A model generated the notes under the pieces. That model searched no databases. It was given only the letters and a program-made list of their open reading frames with translations, and was not told where the DNA came from. The translations under genes were made by a program, and so were the position numbers. This document shows positions 33,164-44,610 of a DNA stretch of 64,000 bases, in pieces; within the stretch, counting starts at the first letter, position 1; every line of letters begins with the position of its first letter. Source of the DNA: Capra hircus (lineage: Eukaryota > Chordata > Mammalia > Artiodactyla > Bovidae); contig NC_030826.1 of NCBI RefSeq assembly GCF_001704415.2, positions 53,463,362 through 53,527,361 on the forward strand. The letters are read 5' to 3'.

Positions 33164-34969
33164 AAAGCCTTGGCCTTCACTGTTCACTAAAACCAAATTG
33201 CCTGGAGTGAGTGGGCCCATGCACTTCCCGTGGTCAGCCCTGCCACATTCCCCAGAGACTTGCTTCTCTAATGCCTCTTTGCACCTTTCTTTTCTCAGGT
33301 ACCTATAATCTGTACTTTAAAGCAGCTGAGGCATCATTTTCCCCATCTCCTCCGCGCAGGTTGGGCTAAATGTCCCAGGCATCTCACGAGCCTTCTTCTC
33401 TCACTCACTGCTGTATTTGGAACGATTAGTGAATGTGCCCGCCTGGGGTACCAATTATCCCTTTCTGGGCCCTCAGCACCCAGTAGAGTCTGCCGTACAA
33501 GGATGCTCCAAAACGTCTGCCAGGTAAATCCCTTAGGGAGAAGGGACAGCAGCCTGCACAGCCAACTCCCCGACACTCTGCTGCCCTCAGAGCTTGAAGG
33601 CTCTTACTCTTCATTTGTGTGTGAGTTAGACCCAGGAAGGTCTGGATGGAGAAACACTCCCGCAGTCACGGGGCGGGTACCCAGGCTTCCTGGTGCTTTT
33701 TTGGACAGTGGTGGAAATTGGGTTATAACTGTGTGTGGCCTGGAAACTACCCAGAAGATGTCAGGAAATTTCTGGTTCAGTGGTAACAGGTCCTTGGTGC
33801 TTGTTTCCTGGCCATTTTAAGACATGACTGAGGACAGATCCAAGAGTCAGTTTGCAGGGGGAGGGATATCTGAGCACCACACAGGGGCGGGGGCACTGCT
33901 CGCTGTTTAGGGTGGACACCTACTGTCTGTTGAGGTCTCTCTGGTTCCCTTCTGAAAGGGAGGTGGGGGACGCTGGTTGCCTCTGTCTACCCCTGAGTAC
34001 ATCACTAGGTACCTATTCATAAGATGAACTGTGTCACAACTCATCCTTGCTGGAGTATCAGACTTAGAAAATACAATCTCCAAAAGGTGCTGGTTTGCAT
34101 AGGTGCTTGTGTGAGAAGTGCCCCACCCCATGAGGTTGGGAGCACCCACCTGCAGGGCAGGGACCTGGGCTTCCCTACTGTCCTACACCCAGGCCGGGCC
34201 TCTGCATGACATGTGTGTTTGGCCTACAGCTGTGCTCCCAACAGAAGTATAATGCCAGCCACACCTGTAATTTAAAATTTTCTAGTAACCATGTTAGATA
34301 AGTAAAAATAAAAGGGTGGAATTCCATTGAATTTAACCTAATATATCAGAAGCATTATTATTTCCATGTGTCATCAGTATGAAAACTATGAATAAGATGT
34401 TTTGCATTGGTTTGTGTGTGAAGCTTTTGAAATCCAGGGTATATTTTACATCTGCAGCCTCCCTTGATCTGGACCAGGGGCCCCTGAGCCCCGTGTGGCT
34501 GGTGGCTACTTAATTGGACAGGGACGGGGGTTCACCGGCTGATGGCAGAAAATGCTTCTGTGGAAATGAGCATCCTGAATGCTACGGCTCTCCATTCCTC
34601 CAATTAGGCAGGTGGGGGTGGGGGAAGCAGGCACATCAGCTGTTCTCCCACCAAACAATACCCAGAGCTGCGGCCAGAGATAGAGGAAGAGGGGGTGTGC
34701 AGCCCCCAGAATCTCAGATGCAGCCAACCCTCAATATACAGGCTCAGCAGAGGCATTACGAAGAGTTATTTATCAGCTTGGAGAGGAAACAGACGCCTTA
34801 AAATGAGGACCCCCTTGACTCTGCTGCCAGGGATGCGGAGAACGCAGGCTCCTTCCGCGAGCCCTCTGAGGGAGCCCAGCCCAGGATGCCGGGCCCATCG
34901 TAATGGAGTGAAGGCTTCCAGGCAGCCAGCAGCCGGCCCAGAATCTAAGCCGGGCCTCCAGGATTTCCT
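33164..34969. other. Unique non-coding block
   Basis: About 1.8 kb of unique sequence. No gene; frames at 33334-33820 overlap on both strands. AT-rich at 34270-34400. Confidence 0.45.
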
Positions 34970-35160
34970 GTACCGCAGTGCCCACAGTCACTTACAGGCA
35001 TCGTGATTAATGGCTGGATACCCTGGTGTGAAAGCCATTTTAAAAAATGGCATTTTTGTCACGGACAGTGTTCCACATAGAGTAAAGGTCATACATGATA
35101 AGAGCATTATCCATATTTCTTGGGCAAACACGCTTAACCTTGTAGAGCATCATTCCTTGG
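34970..35160. other. Repeat-free island, candidate conserved non-coding element
   Basis: GTGATTAATGGCTGGATACC, CCATTTTAAAAAATGGC (a 6-bp-arm palindrome, 35035-35051) and CATTATCCATATTTC. No repeat or coding signal is visible. Evidence for function is compositional only. Confidence 0.22.
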
Positions 35161-36024
35161 CGGGCAGTGAGCCATCTCCTGTGCTTCAGAGGGGCCAATG
35201 AGGATTTTTTTTTTTTTTTCGCCAAAGAGGATGAGAGACTAGACGATGGCACCACGCAGGGGCTTCAGACAATACAGTGAATTGGCTGCCGGCTTCTCAC
35301 TGCGCCTGTGGGCACAGGGCACGAGGCCGCACAGCCTGTGACAAGCCAAGGAGAAAAGAAAGTTCTTCTGGACGCTCGGCAGCTGCTCTCACCAGCTTTG
35401 ATTCCTCCAGATGGCTTTGGAGGGGCCTGCCCCGTGGGGCTGGGGGTCGGGAGGAAGGCATGCTCATCTCAAGCCTTGGCCGCCCTGTCTGGCACTTGGC
35501 CCTCCGACAGTGCGGCCTCCGCAGGAATTCAGACATGGCTCTGTCTGCTTGATAAGAATGAACTGGATTCTTTGACTTTGAGCCCATGGAAGGCCGATGA
35601 CCAGACAACTGATCTACCTGCACGGAGTGGAAGCCCATGCTGTGCCGTGCCCTGATTGGAGAGCCACAGGGGAGACCTGAAAAATAAGGTCAGCCCTTGA
35701 TGTCAGCAACTCATGGTATGAGTCTGCTCAGCCATGATCCCGGGAAGATGGCTCACAGCCTGAGATGTGTGTAAAGGAACAGAGGGTGGTGGGCTGCAGG
35801 CCGTGCTCCTTGGGCCATGAGAGTGATCAGAGGGCTTTATCCCTGGCTCTCAGCTTTGTAGCCCCATCACCTACTTACACGATGCTGGGACACCTCTCAT
35901 GGCCTTCTCTCTGACGGCCTTTCTATTCTCCACCTTGAATCAGTGTCCCCTAACCAAATCCTTTTACAGATCCTTCTGGGCTTTCAGTCCTAGGGGAAGG
36001 AGCGTGCCTGTCTTGTAAGCCATT
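35161..36024. other. Unique non-coding block
   Basis: A T run occurs at 35205-35219. Positions 35280-35660 have open frames on both strands (for example 113 codons minus, 115 codons plus) with no domain. No gene is called. Confidence 0.4.
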
Positions 36025-36245
36025 TTAGTCGGTCCGCCTCTTTCAGCCCCATGGACTGTAGCCCGCCAGGCTCCTCTGTCCATGGGATTCTCCAGGCAAG
36101 AATGCGGGAGTGGGTTGCCATGCCTTCCTCCAGGGAGGCCCCAAAGCCTGTGAAATCTTCCTGACCCAGGGATTGAACCCATGTCTCTTAGGTCTGCTGC
36201 CCAGGCAGGCAAGTTCTTTACCGCTAGCGTCACCTGGGAAGCCCT
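36025..36245 (-). mobile_element. Bov-tA SINE with internal insertion
   Basis: Antisense body CAGCCCCATGGACTGTAGCC, CCAGGCTCCTCTGTCCATGG, TTGCCATGCCTTCCTCCAG, ending in CGTCACCTGGGAAGCCC. Around 36132-36165 a segment (GGAGGCCCCAAAGCCTGTG) replaces the usual direct run into the CTTCCTGACCCAGGG motif, so this copy has a ~20-bp insertion. Confidence 0.85.
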
Positions 36246-36339
36246 TTTGAATCAGGCTGAAGTCCTTCCACCCAGTAATGGTTTTCAGAGACTGGTGTTC
36301 TGGTAAAAGTTTGACTATCAGCTCTCTGAAAAACCAGTG
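36246..36339. other. Unique spacer
   Basis: No feature seen. Confidence 0.4.
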
Positions 36340-36960
36340 TGTGTGCATTTATTATCAATTTTCCTGATAGAAAAGCGCACATTTACAAACAATAATAACA
36401 TATGCAATACTCCCTATTGTAAATCCTATACAATGTGTCGTCATTCAGAATGGTTTCGCTAATATTTTTTTTCTGTGCTCTTGTATTTGTAACCAACCTA
36501 TGGTTGCAATGCAACCCAAAATTGATCATCTTCTTTTTTTTTTTTCTCTTCACAGTGTAATGGCATTAAATCCATTTTAATGTGAATCTGTATTAACGTT
36601 CTCTCTGTCACTTTCCTAGGTCTAGGCAACCAATAAATCTATGCGAAGAGTTTGCATAGAGTTTGCCACTTTCCGTGGTATTTTCCATGGTGTGGATCCT
36701 CCTTCAAACAGCCGATTTTAAACTAACCACATGCTGTCCTTGAATTCGGAGCTGGAAGGAGACGCGCGCTAGTCAGCACTGTATACTATTTCCACCATCC
36801 CAAGCGTACCGCTAAAGATAAAATGTAGTGAAATTATTAGGAAGTGGAGAACTTTGCATTTTTTATTTCCACGGTTTATTCATAAAATTTATTTAATTGG
36901 AAGTTTAATTTTTAATTGTTGGATTTAACAACCAGCTCACAGGATTCCTGAGGAGTGAAT
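36340..36960. other. AT-rich repeat-free island, candidate conserved non-coding element
   Basis: About 620 bp of AT-rich unique DNA without frames. Motifs include CCATTTTAATGTGAATCTGTATTAACG, CTTTATTTAATTGGAAGTTTAATTTTTAATTG-type TAAT clusters at 36880-36930, and a small hairpin (arms TCTATGC 36638-36644 and GCATAGA 36654-36660). Homopolymer T runs at 36463-36470 and 36534-36545 are the only simple sequence. Confidence 0.3.
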
Positions 36961-37580
36961 AATTGGGTCTCTGGGGCAGGTAGAAGCCGGCTCCAGCACA
37001 CTGCTGCCCACCTCTGAGAGCGTTCTTTGCCTAGACTCTTTCTCTCCTCGGGCTACTCGCTCTTAACTCTGCTCTGGCAGGCTTTCTTTGAGCTCTTCCA
37101 GCCCTCTGAGCTTCACCCCTCATCTTTGCTCTGCTTGGAACTCCCCTCTCCTTGTCCCTTTGCCCAGATACCTCTGCCTTCCCCTGCTCTGCCCTCCTCC
37201 CCTCTTCCCTCTCCTTCCTTTCCCTTTTTACTGCTTGTAGATTCCAACCAGGAGCCTGGGGTTTAAATTACTCACATTATTTTCTTACCTCCAGTTGCCG
37301 CAAATAACATCACTGCTGGTTATTTGTAATTGTCACGGAGACTTCTCTGCATTTGCCCTGGATTCCGCCTGCCCTCGCTGGGCGGCCGAGGTGCAGGCCG
37401 TGCAGAAACAGAGAGCAGCAGGGAGGGGGCCGGCTAAGCTCTGCCCTTCTGGCCACTCCATGCCCCATCCTGTGTGGTGAGGGCTTGATTGCGGGTTGAA
37501 CGAGAAATGGCATTTGAATGACTTTGTGGTTCCCCCAGCTTTTTGCCTTCAACAAAGGCATTATCAGAAGGTCACGTCAA
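36961..37580. other. Unique block with pyrimidine tract
   Basis: Positions 37130-37235 are strongly C/T-rich (CCTCCCCTCTTCCCTCTCC). No gene. Confidence 0.45.
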
Positions 37581-37590
37581 GAACAGAAAT

Positions 37591-37935
37591 CTGGCCTTCC
37601 CAGGTGGCTCAGTGGCAAAGATCCACCTGCCAAGGCAGTAGACACTTGTTCAATCACTGATCCCAGAAGATCCCACATGCTTCGCAGCAACTAAGCCCCA
37701 TGCAGCACGACTATTGAGCCTGGGCTCTACAGCCCGGGAGTCACAACTACTGAGCCCATGTGTTTCAACGACTGCGGCCCACGTGCCCTAGAGCCGGTGC
37801 TCCCCAACGAGAGAAGCCACTGCGGGGAGACGCCTTGCACTGAAATGAAGAGCTGCCCTTGCTCTCCGCACCTAGAAGCCCAAACACAGCAACGAAGACC
37901 CAGTGCAGCCAAAAATTTGAAGGGGGAAAAAAAAG
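37591..37935 (+). mobile_element. CHR-type SINE, full length, 10-bp target duplication
   Basis: Sense CHR SINE: GGCCTTCCCAGGTGGCTCAG head, GATCCCACATGCTTCGCAG, CAACTAAGCCCCATGCAG, GGTGCTCCCCAACGAGAG, AGCAACGAAGACCCAGTGC, then an A-rich tail. The duplication GAACAGAAAT is perfect (37581-37590 and 37936-37945). The same family is antisense at 49.6 and 57.1 kb. Confidence 0.9.
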
Positions 37936-37945
37936 GAACAGAAAT

Positions 37946-38499
37946 GTTTAAGGAGAGTAACAAAAATGGCCAAGGAATTAGGAAGAGGAAGTATGAAAAA
38001 CGTCTAAGGAAACCAGGATTTCCCCCATCTTCCTTCTAGATCAGGCCCCTCCTCCTCAGGAGCCCCAAACCATCTCAACCAACATCATCCTTCCCCAAGC
38101 TCCTCCTCCTCGAGTCCACGTGGGCACTCTGGGCATGTCCTCCTTCCTCCTCATATCCAGGCACTCAGGACTCTGTCCCAGAGAGTCCAGAACCCTCACT
38201 TACCTCCTGGATCTCTGCCTGGGCTGGAGGGGCTGTCCATCCTCACCTGGATATGGCAGTGGCGTCCTCCCTGGGTCTGCTGGCCGTGGCCTTGTCTCTC
38301 TCACCCAGCCACCCCTCCATCCCTGGGTCCCTTTCACCTGCTGCCTGGACCCAGCCTCAGACCTGCTATAACCCTTCAGCCCCCTGCTGGATACGTCTTC
38401 TACTGGCGCCACCGCCAGGCCTGCCTGTCTCCGCTTTGCTTCTGGCTCTCATGACGATATTGCTCGTTGGCTAAATAAGCCTTCTTTCTGCACCTCTTG
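37946..38499. other. Unique non-coding block
   Basis: CTCCT-rich at 38040-38120. No gene; frames on both strands overlap (38120-38474). Confidence 0.4.
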
Positions 38500-38700
38500 A
38501 ATTTCCCTGGAGGAGTGACGAAGAATCCACCTGTCAGTGCAGGAGATGTGGGTTCGACCCCTGGGTCGGGAAATCCCCTGCAGAAGGAAATGGCCACCCA
38601 CTCCAGTATTCCCGCCTGGGAAATCTCAGGGACTGAGGAGCTTGGTAGGCTATAGTCCATGGGGTCGCAAAGAGTCAGACAGGACTTAGTGACTAAAACA
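38500..38700 (+). mobile_element. Bov-tA SINE
   Basis: GAATTTCCCTGGAGGAGTGAC head (degenerate), GTGGGTTCGACCCCTGGG B box, CACCCACTCCAGTATTCCC, GGTAGGCTATAGTCCATGGG, ending GACAGGACTTAGTGACTAAAAC. Confidence 0.9.
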
Positions 38701-38714
38701 AACAACACCTATGC

Positions 38715-38915
38715 CCACCTGGCCAACTCCTTTTTATCCTTAAACCCAGCTCCGTCATCCCCTGGTTCGGGAGGCCTTCCGTGATACTTACCTGCCCAGG
38801 AGAGGTCAGAGCCCCTCATCCGTGACCTCTTTGAAGAAGGGGCTCTCTTGCTTTCCTCTTCACATGCTCAGCACTCAGCACAGGTACATGGAAGGTCAGC
38901 ACTAAGGGCACATTT
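38715..38915 (+). mobile_element. L2-type LINE 3' end
   Basis: CCAACTCCTTTTTATCCTTAAACC, AGGCCTTCCGTGATACTTACC, CTTCACATGCTCAGCACTCAGC and GGGCACATTTAATAAAC follow the order of the L2 3' end. It is directly abutted on the left by a Bov-tA, which probably inserted into it. Confidence 0.55.
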
Positions 38916-39642
38916 AATAAACAGAACAAGACTTTTGGGGCATGGACCGGGGAGTGGTACATGAGGAGGGTGTGTGAGAGGGGTGAGTGTGGCTGTCTGT
39001 TGATGTGGGGAGCGCTGCCTGGGTGTGAGGGCAGGTGTGCTCCTGGCTTGCAAGCATGCATGTCATGTGTAGGGTGAACATTCTTCATAATGGCCTTATT
39101 TTGGCTTCTCTAAATTGGCTCCTGATGGGCTCAAGTGGGTCCCTGGCATCTCTGAGGCTGGAAATTCCGGATGCTGCAGTAATTGTCCTAGCTAATTGCC
39201 AGGAAGCAGCAAACAAGAGGGTTTTGGTTTTTTTTTTCCCCTCTCCTCCTTAACTGGATTTTGTTATGCTGATTAGAGTTGTACAAGGTGTTACTCTTGA
39301 ACCTGGAGAGTTAGAGAAACATTTGCATTAATACCTGGGAAGCTGCCATGAAGCTACTTATTATTTTAATGAGGTTCTGGTCATTCAAGAGATGCTCCAG
39401 TTTGGGGCGTCTGTGTGTGCAGATGCGTGTGGAAGGAGTGTGTGTGTTTGCACGTCATTTAATGGGCCTGCCTTGTGCTTTGGCACTTGCACACTGGGCT
39501 GAGAGGGGGCATGTTTTGTACCCTTCTCCCAACAAACCCTCTCTCTCAACCCCTCCTGGGTGTTGGGGGGTTGGTGATCAGGAAGTCAGGAGAAGTAATG
39601 AGCTCATACATTCTGGTCCTCACTTTTCAAGTCTCTTACCAG
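38916..39642. other. Unique block containing candidate conserved element
   Basis: Positions 39090-39370 are AT-leaning and repeat-free, with GCAGTAATTGTCCTAGCTAATTGCC and the POU-type octamer-like ACATTTGCATTAATACC at 39319-39335. No gene. A T run occurs at 39228-39237. Confidence 0.3.
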
Positions 39643-40141
39643 TGTTAATTAGGGCAATGGCAACCCACTCCAGTACTCTTGCCTGGAAAATCCCATAGAT
39701 GGAGGAGCCTGGAAGGCTGCAGTCCATGGGGTCACTGAGGGTCGGACATGACTGAACGACTTCACTTTCACTTTTCACTTTCCTGCATTGGAGAAGGAAA
39801 TGGTAACTCACTGCAGTGTTCTTGCCTGGAGAATCCCAGGCACGGGGGAGCCTGTTGGGCTGCCGTCTATGGGGTCACACAGAGTCAGACACGACTGAAA
39901 TGACTTAGCTTAGCTTAGATGACATTAGTGGTAAAGAACCGGCCTACCAATACAGGAGGATGTAAGAGATGCTGGTATGATCCTGGGTCAGGAAGATCCC
40001 CTGGAGGAGAGCATGGCAACCCATTCCAGTATTCTTGCCTGGAAGAATCCCATGGACAGGGGAGCCTGGAGGGCTACAGTCCACGGAGTCGCAGAGAGTC
40101 AGATATGACTTAGCACACAGCACACACACCGATGTTAATTA
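39643..40141 (+). mobile_element. Bov-A2 plus Bov-tA composite in one 9-bp target duplication
   Basis: Three blocks lie in series. They are a 5'-truncated Bov-A monomer (39652-39781), a second Bov-A monomer joined by the CACTTTCACTTTTCACTTTC linker and ending in an AGCTT repeat (39782-39919), and a Bov-tA with tRNA head (39920-40132). The direct repeat TGTTAATTA flanks the whole unit (39643-39651 and 40133-40141), with no clear duplication between the parts. Either the Bov-tA landed in the tail of the Bov-A2, or a read-through transcript was inserted as a unit. Confidence 0.85.
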
Positions 40142-40729
40142 AACTCCAACCACAATTTTCTAGATTAGAAAGTGAAGGGGAAGCCATTCTCTGCAGCCCC
40201 AGCAAGGGGACTGAGGAAGAGGAGAGAGAGTCTTTGACTTTGACTCAGCCCTTGCTTCTTCCCCTGCCCCCCAAATCCCAGGCCCTTCCCATCACCACTT
40301 CTCTGGTGGAAAAACACATTCAGAGGCACCAGGAAGAGGGCAAGTCTCCATCAAGGGGAAGCGGGCGGTGAGCCTGGAGAACAGTTTGCAGGGTCCTGGT
40401 GCTGTTTTCAGGGAGCCTTAAGGGAACCACCAGACCCCATGGCCACTTTAGTGGTGCCGGTGGAGTGTGAGGGCTGGGGCCACAAGAGGGCCATTCTCAT
40501 CCACCCAGGAGCCTTCCTCCACCTTGCTCCTCTGCCTCCAGCCCCAGGGGCCCACCCCAGGGACCTACTCCCGAGACACGAGCTCTCACTTTCTGGCTGA
40601 ATACACACCATTCTCCCCACCTGTTGTCCCCTATCCCCTTCCCTGTACCCCATACACAGCTTCAAAGGCCCCGCTCAGGGAAGCTCATGGAAGCTCCTCA
40701 AATCTGCAAACCTCACAGAAGGCCTAGAT
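40142..40729. other. Unique non-coding block
   Basis: GC-moderate unique sequence with no gene. Overlapping frames on both strands at 40408-40727. Confidence 0.4.
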
Positions 40730-40905
40730 GTCAGCTTGGCCCGATTTTCTAATTTCATCTCCTACAAGCTTTTGGGATGCTAACATGATTAAGTTCTTCA
40801 CACAATTTATTAGCATCATGTTGGAAATCCAATAGTATATTATACTGTCTGAGTAATCCAATTAGCAAAACGTATTTATTTAATGGGAACATTAGCCACA
40901 CGCGA
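40730..40905. other. AT-rich repeat-free island, candidate conserved non-coding element
   Basis: Contains TTTTCTAATTTCATCTCC, CTAACATGATTAAGTTC, CACAATTTATTAGCATCATG and GTAATCCAATTAGC within 175 bp. There is no repeat and no frame. The sharp switch from GC-rich flanks makes it stand out. Confidence 0.3.
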
Positions 40906-41009
40906 TCCCACACCAAGTCCCATCCCAGCCAGCCTGGCTGTCCACGCTTTCCCCTGGTGGGAGGGGCACTGGGTTAGCAGGAGCAATTGTGAAGGAGAGA
41001 GAGGCCGCT

Positions 41010-41232
41010 GGGCTTCCCAGGTGGCGCTAGTGGTAAAGAACCCGCCTGCTGAGGTACGAGACGTAAGAGACGTGGGTTCGATTCCTGCGTGCAGAAGATC
41101 CCCCGGAGGAGGGCATGGCGACCTACTCTAGTATTCTTGCCTGGAGAATCCCATGGACAGAGGAGCCTGGCGGGCTACAGCCCGTGGGGTCGCAAAGAGT
41201 CAGACGTGACGGGAGTGACTTAACACACGCAG
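41010..41232 (+). mobile_element. Bov-tA SINE, full length with short head duplication
   Basis: GGGCTTCCCAGGTGGCGCTAG head, a perfect B box (GGTTCGATTCC, 41075-41085), and a body ending GTCAGACGTGACGGGAGTG. The stretch ACGAGACGTAAGAGACGTGGG before the B box is an imperfect duplication compared with other copies. Confidence 0.92.
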
Positions 41233-44200
41233 GGAGGCAGCCACCTTATGGGGTGTGGCAGAGGTGTAGGGTGGCCCTGACTTTAGCCTAAGCAGATGTT
41301 AGCACCCCCACTTCACAGATGAGGGAACAGGCAGCTGCCTAGGATTGCCGGCTATTGAGGGTCTGAAGCCTGAGTTTTTGCCACACGAGCACCCCTCTCC
41401 CTGGTCTGTTTCTTTCTCTGGGGAGGGTGGAGGGGGAGTGATCAGGAGTTGGTGCTGTCACCCAGTCCCTCTTTCTGATGGATGTTGAAAAGAGACTGGC
41501 AAAGTGACGAGGATCCCAGCTAGTCCGACCCTCCTAAGTGGGTGGTGGGGGCTCACCCCCTTTGCCGGTGCAGCCCCGGTGGGGAGGAGCATAGTGGGTC
41601 CTGAGTGCTGTGGGGAGGTGAAGGAAGAGGCGTAAGCAGGTGTGCTGGCCTCCCGCCAGAGGGAATGACAAGAACACGAAGGGACCTCTCTCCAGGGCTG
41701 GGCATTCTCGATGCAGTCTGTGTACTCCAGGATCAGCCCCTGTGCATGGCACCCCACTCGCCAGAGGCCCCCAGACACCCAGAAGGACACCCAGCTGCCA
41801 ACCTGGGGCTCCCAGACTCACAGCAGACCCTCGAGCCCCCCCTTTCCTCTGCCCAGAAATCGCATTTTAAGGCTCCCTATGGAGTCCACCGCCCCTCCCG
41901 CCTGCGCGCCCCCAGACTAATCGCTGTGGTGTTCTGCCTTCCACATTAATGACAGGTGTGCCGGGGAAGAAGGCCACCTCCTGCCAGTGGGTTTCGCTGA
42001 CATCACACCGCTCAGCATGGAGCAGCACACCCCAAGGCAACTGGAATCCTAATAGGTTCCTCTAACTGCCTCCTGCATCAATTTTGACACCAGGCGCTTT
42101 CTTCTTCCTCCCCACGGCTCGCTTTATAACTCTGTCATTGTCATTGATTTTGACTAAAAGAGGGAGAAAAGGCCCGCTCCTGCTATTACGGGGCGAAGTC
42201 AGGGAGGCACAGAGCTCTGGGGAGGGCCGGGCCAGGGGCCAGGGGTTGAAGCAGGAGGTGGCCCGCGGATTCTCTGGGGGACGGTCAGTGAGGGGGATGA
42301 GGGGACTGGGCACTGATGGCAGCAGAGCGAGGCCCCTGGGGAGCCCCCTGCCACCTCCTCCCTCCACCTGCAATCTCGGGGTGCCCCAGCAGTACACCTG
42401 GGGGAGGTGGCACGGACGGGTCCATTTCAAAATGTGCCCATCTGGGCGCTAACAATAAAGAGAGGCTGAGTGAGTCAGTGCCCCCCAGTCCCCCAGCACA
42501 CAGCACGTTTAGCTTAAGGCCGGGATAGGGGGAGTGGTACGCGGCCCTGTCCGAGAGCCCTGACCCGAAGCTCTCTCTTCAAGGGGAGGGACTGAGCATC
42601 CTCCCCTCCCCCGGGACCCGTGGTCTTTCTAACTCTGAGCAGGGCAGGGCAGGGCAGGGCAGGGGGTTCCTGCTGGAGGGCCCCGTCCTCTCATTCGTCC
42701 CTTCCCTGTTTCCATGTTTTTTTGCCCCCCCTGCTACAGGCCAGGAATTGCCCCCATGGCAACCTGGCATGGTGAACCGCCTTTGCATTTCCAAGGTGTC
42801 CAATCCTCCCAGGCACCTCCTCCTTCACTGGGTCACCAAGGGCCTGTTGGAAGCCTGGCTCTGTCCAAGTCCAGAGAAGGGCACAGAGAAGCTCTGAGGG
42901 GCCTCCCACATGGCAGAGCCCCCTAGCCAGCAGGGCCCTCTGGAAGTCAAGGCCAGCCAGAGCCCTCCTGGGGGATGAGAGTTCTGCTACGTCAGGCAAA
43001 CAAGGAGGTGGCCATAAAGGATGACCTGCAGACAGGGCACCTTGCTGGGCAGGGGCGTCTGGGGACAAAGCCTGACATTGGGCTACATGGATCCTAGGAG
43101 TCCTTGGTTGGGAGCGCTGTCCTCAGGGGCCAGAGTTATCGACCCATCCAAACCATGGAGAGACCCCCTCTGTGGGCATCCAGGGCGCGCGAGAAGCAGG
43201 ACCACCAGGGCAAACTGCTTTCATGCTGCTGCGTTCTTTCCAGGGGCAGTTTTCCTCAGCGGTGTGGCCAGATGCGTTTCACTGGAATGCCTGAATAGCA
43301 CTTTCACCACCTTTTGATCAAATCCTTTGACCCATTTCTGGCTTGAAAATATGCACTGATAGGAAGGAGGGGTGGGTGCAGGCCCCTCCAGGCGACAAGG
43401 CTCTGGTCTTGGAGGAGGGCAATCAGGGGCAGGCGCCTTCCTTGGGGAGGCGTCTTTTGCGGGGAGAAGGGCTCTTGCAGGCTGGGTAGAAACAGTGATG
43501 CCACTGCCTGCCTTGCCAGGGGTGCCTGGCAGCTGATTCATTGGACCTGCATGTCACGGACCCTGAGGGGGCTGTTCCTGCTTGTTCTGTCTCCACTCTT
43601 CCTGTGGACACAGGTAAGCGGGCATCTCAGATAGGTTTTAGATGCTATTTCCCAGTGGGACAGTCATGCACCTAGCTCACTCATGGTGGCCCCGCACGGG
43701 GAGCTGGCTCTCGTGGGATCTGCCCCGGCCAAGCTGGCAGTTTTTTGCATTTGCAAAGCCAGGGCAGAGAGGAAGCGGGAGGGGCAGCTCTTTCCCGGCC
43801 AGACTCGACCTCCACCTCTGCCACTGGTCCTTCTGCCTCTTCCGGGCGGAGCGGGGCACAGTGCCTGCTCTCAGGGGTCTGCTCGGTTTCCTCACCCAGG
43901 CTGCCCAGTGGAGGCCGTGCCCACCAGCTTAGGGGCCATCTTGACCTGAGGCTGCCTTGCCGCTGTACCGTGGGCCTCCATGCAGCGTAGCTGTGGCATC
44001 ATTTATCCTGTCCTCTGCAAGCTTGGCTGGCCTGTCTTCTCTCCTACTCAGGGCCTCAGCCTTTCCCAGGGCCCTGTTCTTGCTGGAAGAGCAGGGGGGC
44101 ACCCTGGCCCTGGCTCTCCCCCATCCTGTCTCCTGGAGTGCAGTGCCTGGTGGTTGCAGGCAGCCCAAAGGCTGGCTCAGCCAATGGGGAAATGAACAGC

Positions 44201-44610
44201 CTTCTGGAGTGCCAGCTCCCCAACGGCAGGCCCCGCTGGCATCTCCAGTTACACATCCAGCACCAAGAACAGTGTCAGGCATGGAGCAGAGCTCAGGGCA
44301 CACGGTGCACAGATCGGTGATGAGAGAGGTTTCCCCCAGCCAGAGTGGGCATGTTTGTACTCTTCCCACAGAACAGAAGCCTGACTTCCGGGAGGCCCTG
44401 GGCCCTGGGGAGAGAAGGCACAGATGTGAGTGAGGTGGTTGTGTGGTGGGATGGATGGCAGAGGCTGAGGGGCGGGAAAGGCAAGGGAGTGAGGATAGAC
44501 CCTGGAGAACTCCAGAGAGGCTCCATCAGCAGCGACTCCCTTATTAGAAGTCCCTCCTCTGGCCAGAGTAGCAGATAGGCCACCCCTTTGGAGTAGCTAC
44601 AAGACTAGGA
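41233..44610. other. Unique GC-moderate block
   Basis: About 3.4 kb. A MIR-like scrap at 41310-41330 (CACTTCACAGATGAGGGAAC). An AGGGC pentamer array at 42640-42662. Positions 42055-42160 are an AT-leaning piece (GCATCAATTTTGAC, TCATTGATTTTGAC). Many open frames of 60-158 codons exist on both strands because stop codons are scarce at this GC content. None shows a domain and I call no gene. Confidence 0.45.
42640..42665. repeat. AGGGC pentanucleotide repeat
   Basis: Four to five AGGGC units (GCAGGGCAGGGCAGGGCAGG) end in a G run. It is potentially length-variable and quadruplex-prone. Confidence 0.85.

Noticed and set aside
41458..44583. Many overlapping 60-158 codon frames suggesting a gene
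   Set aside because: They are open on both strands at once because the sequence is GC-rich with few stops. No consistent splice structure or protein family is visible.
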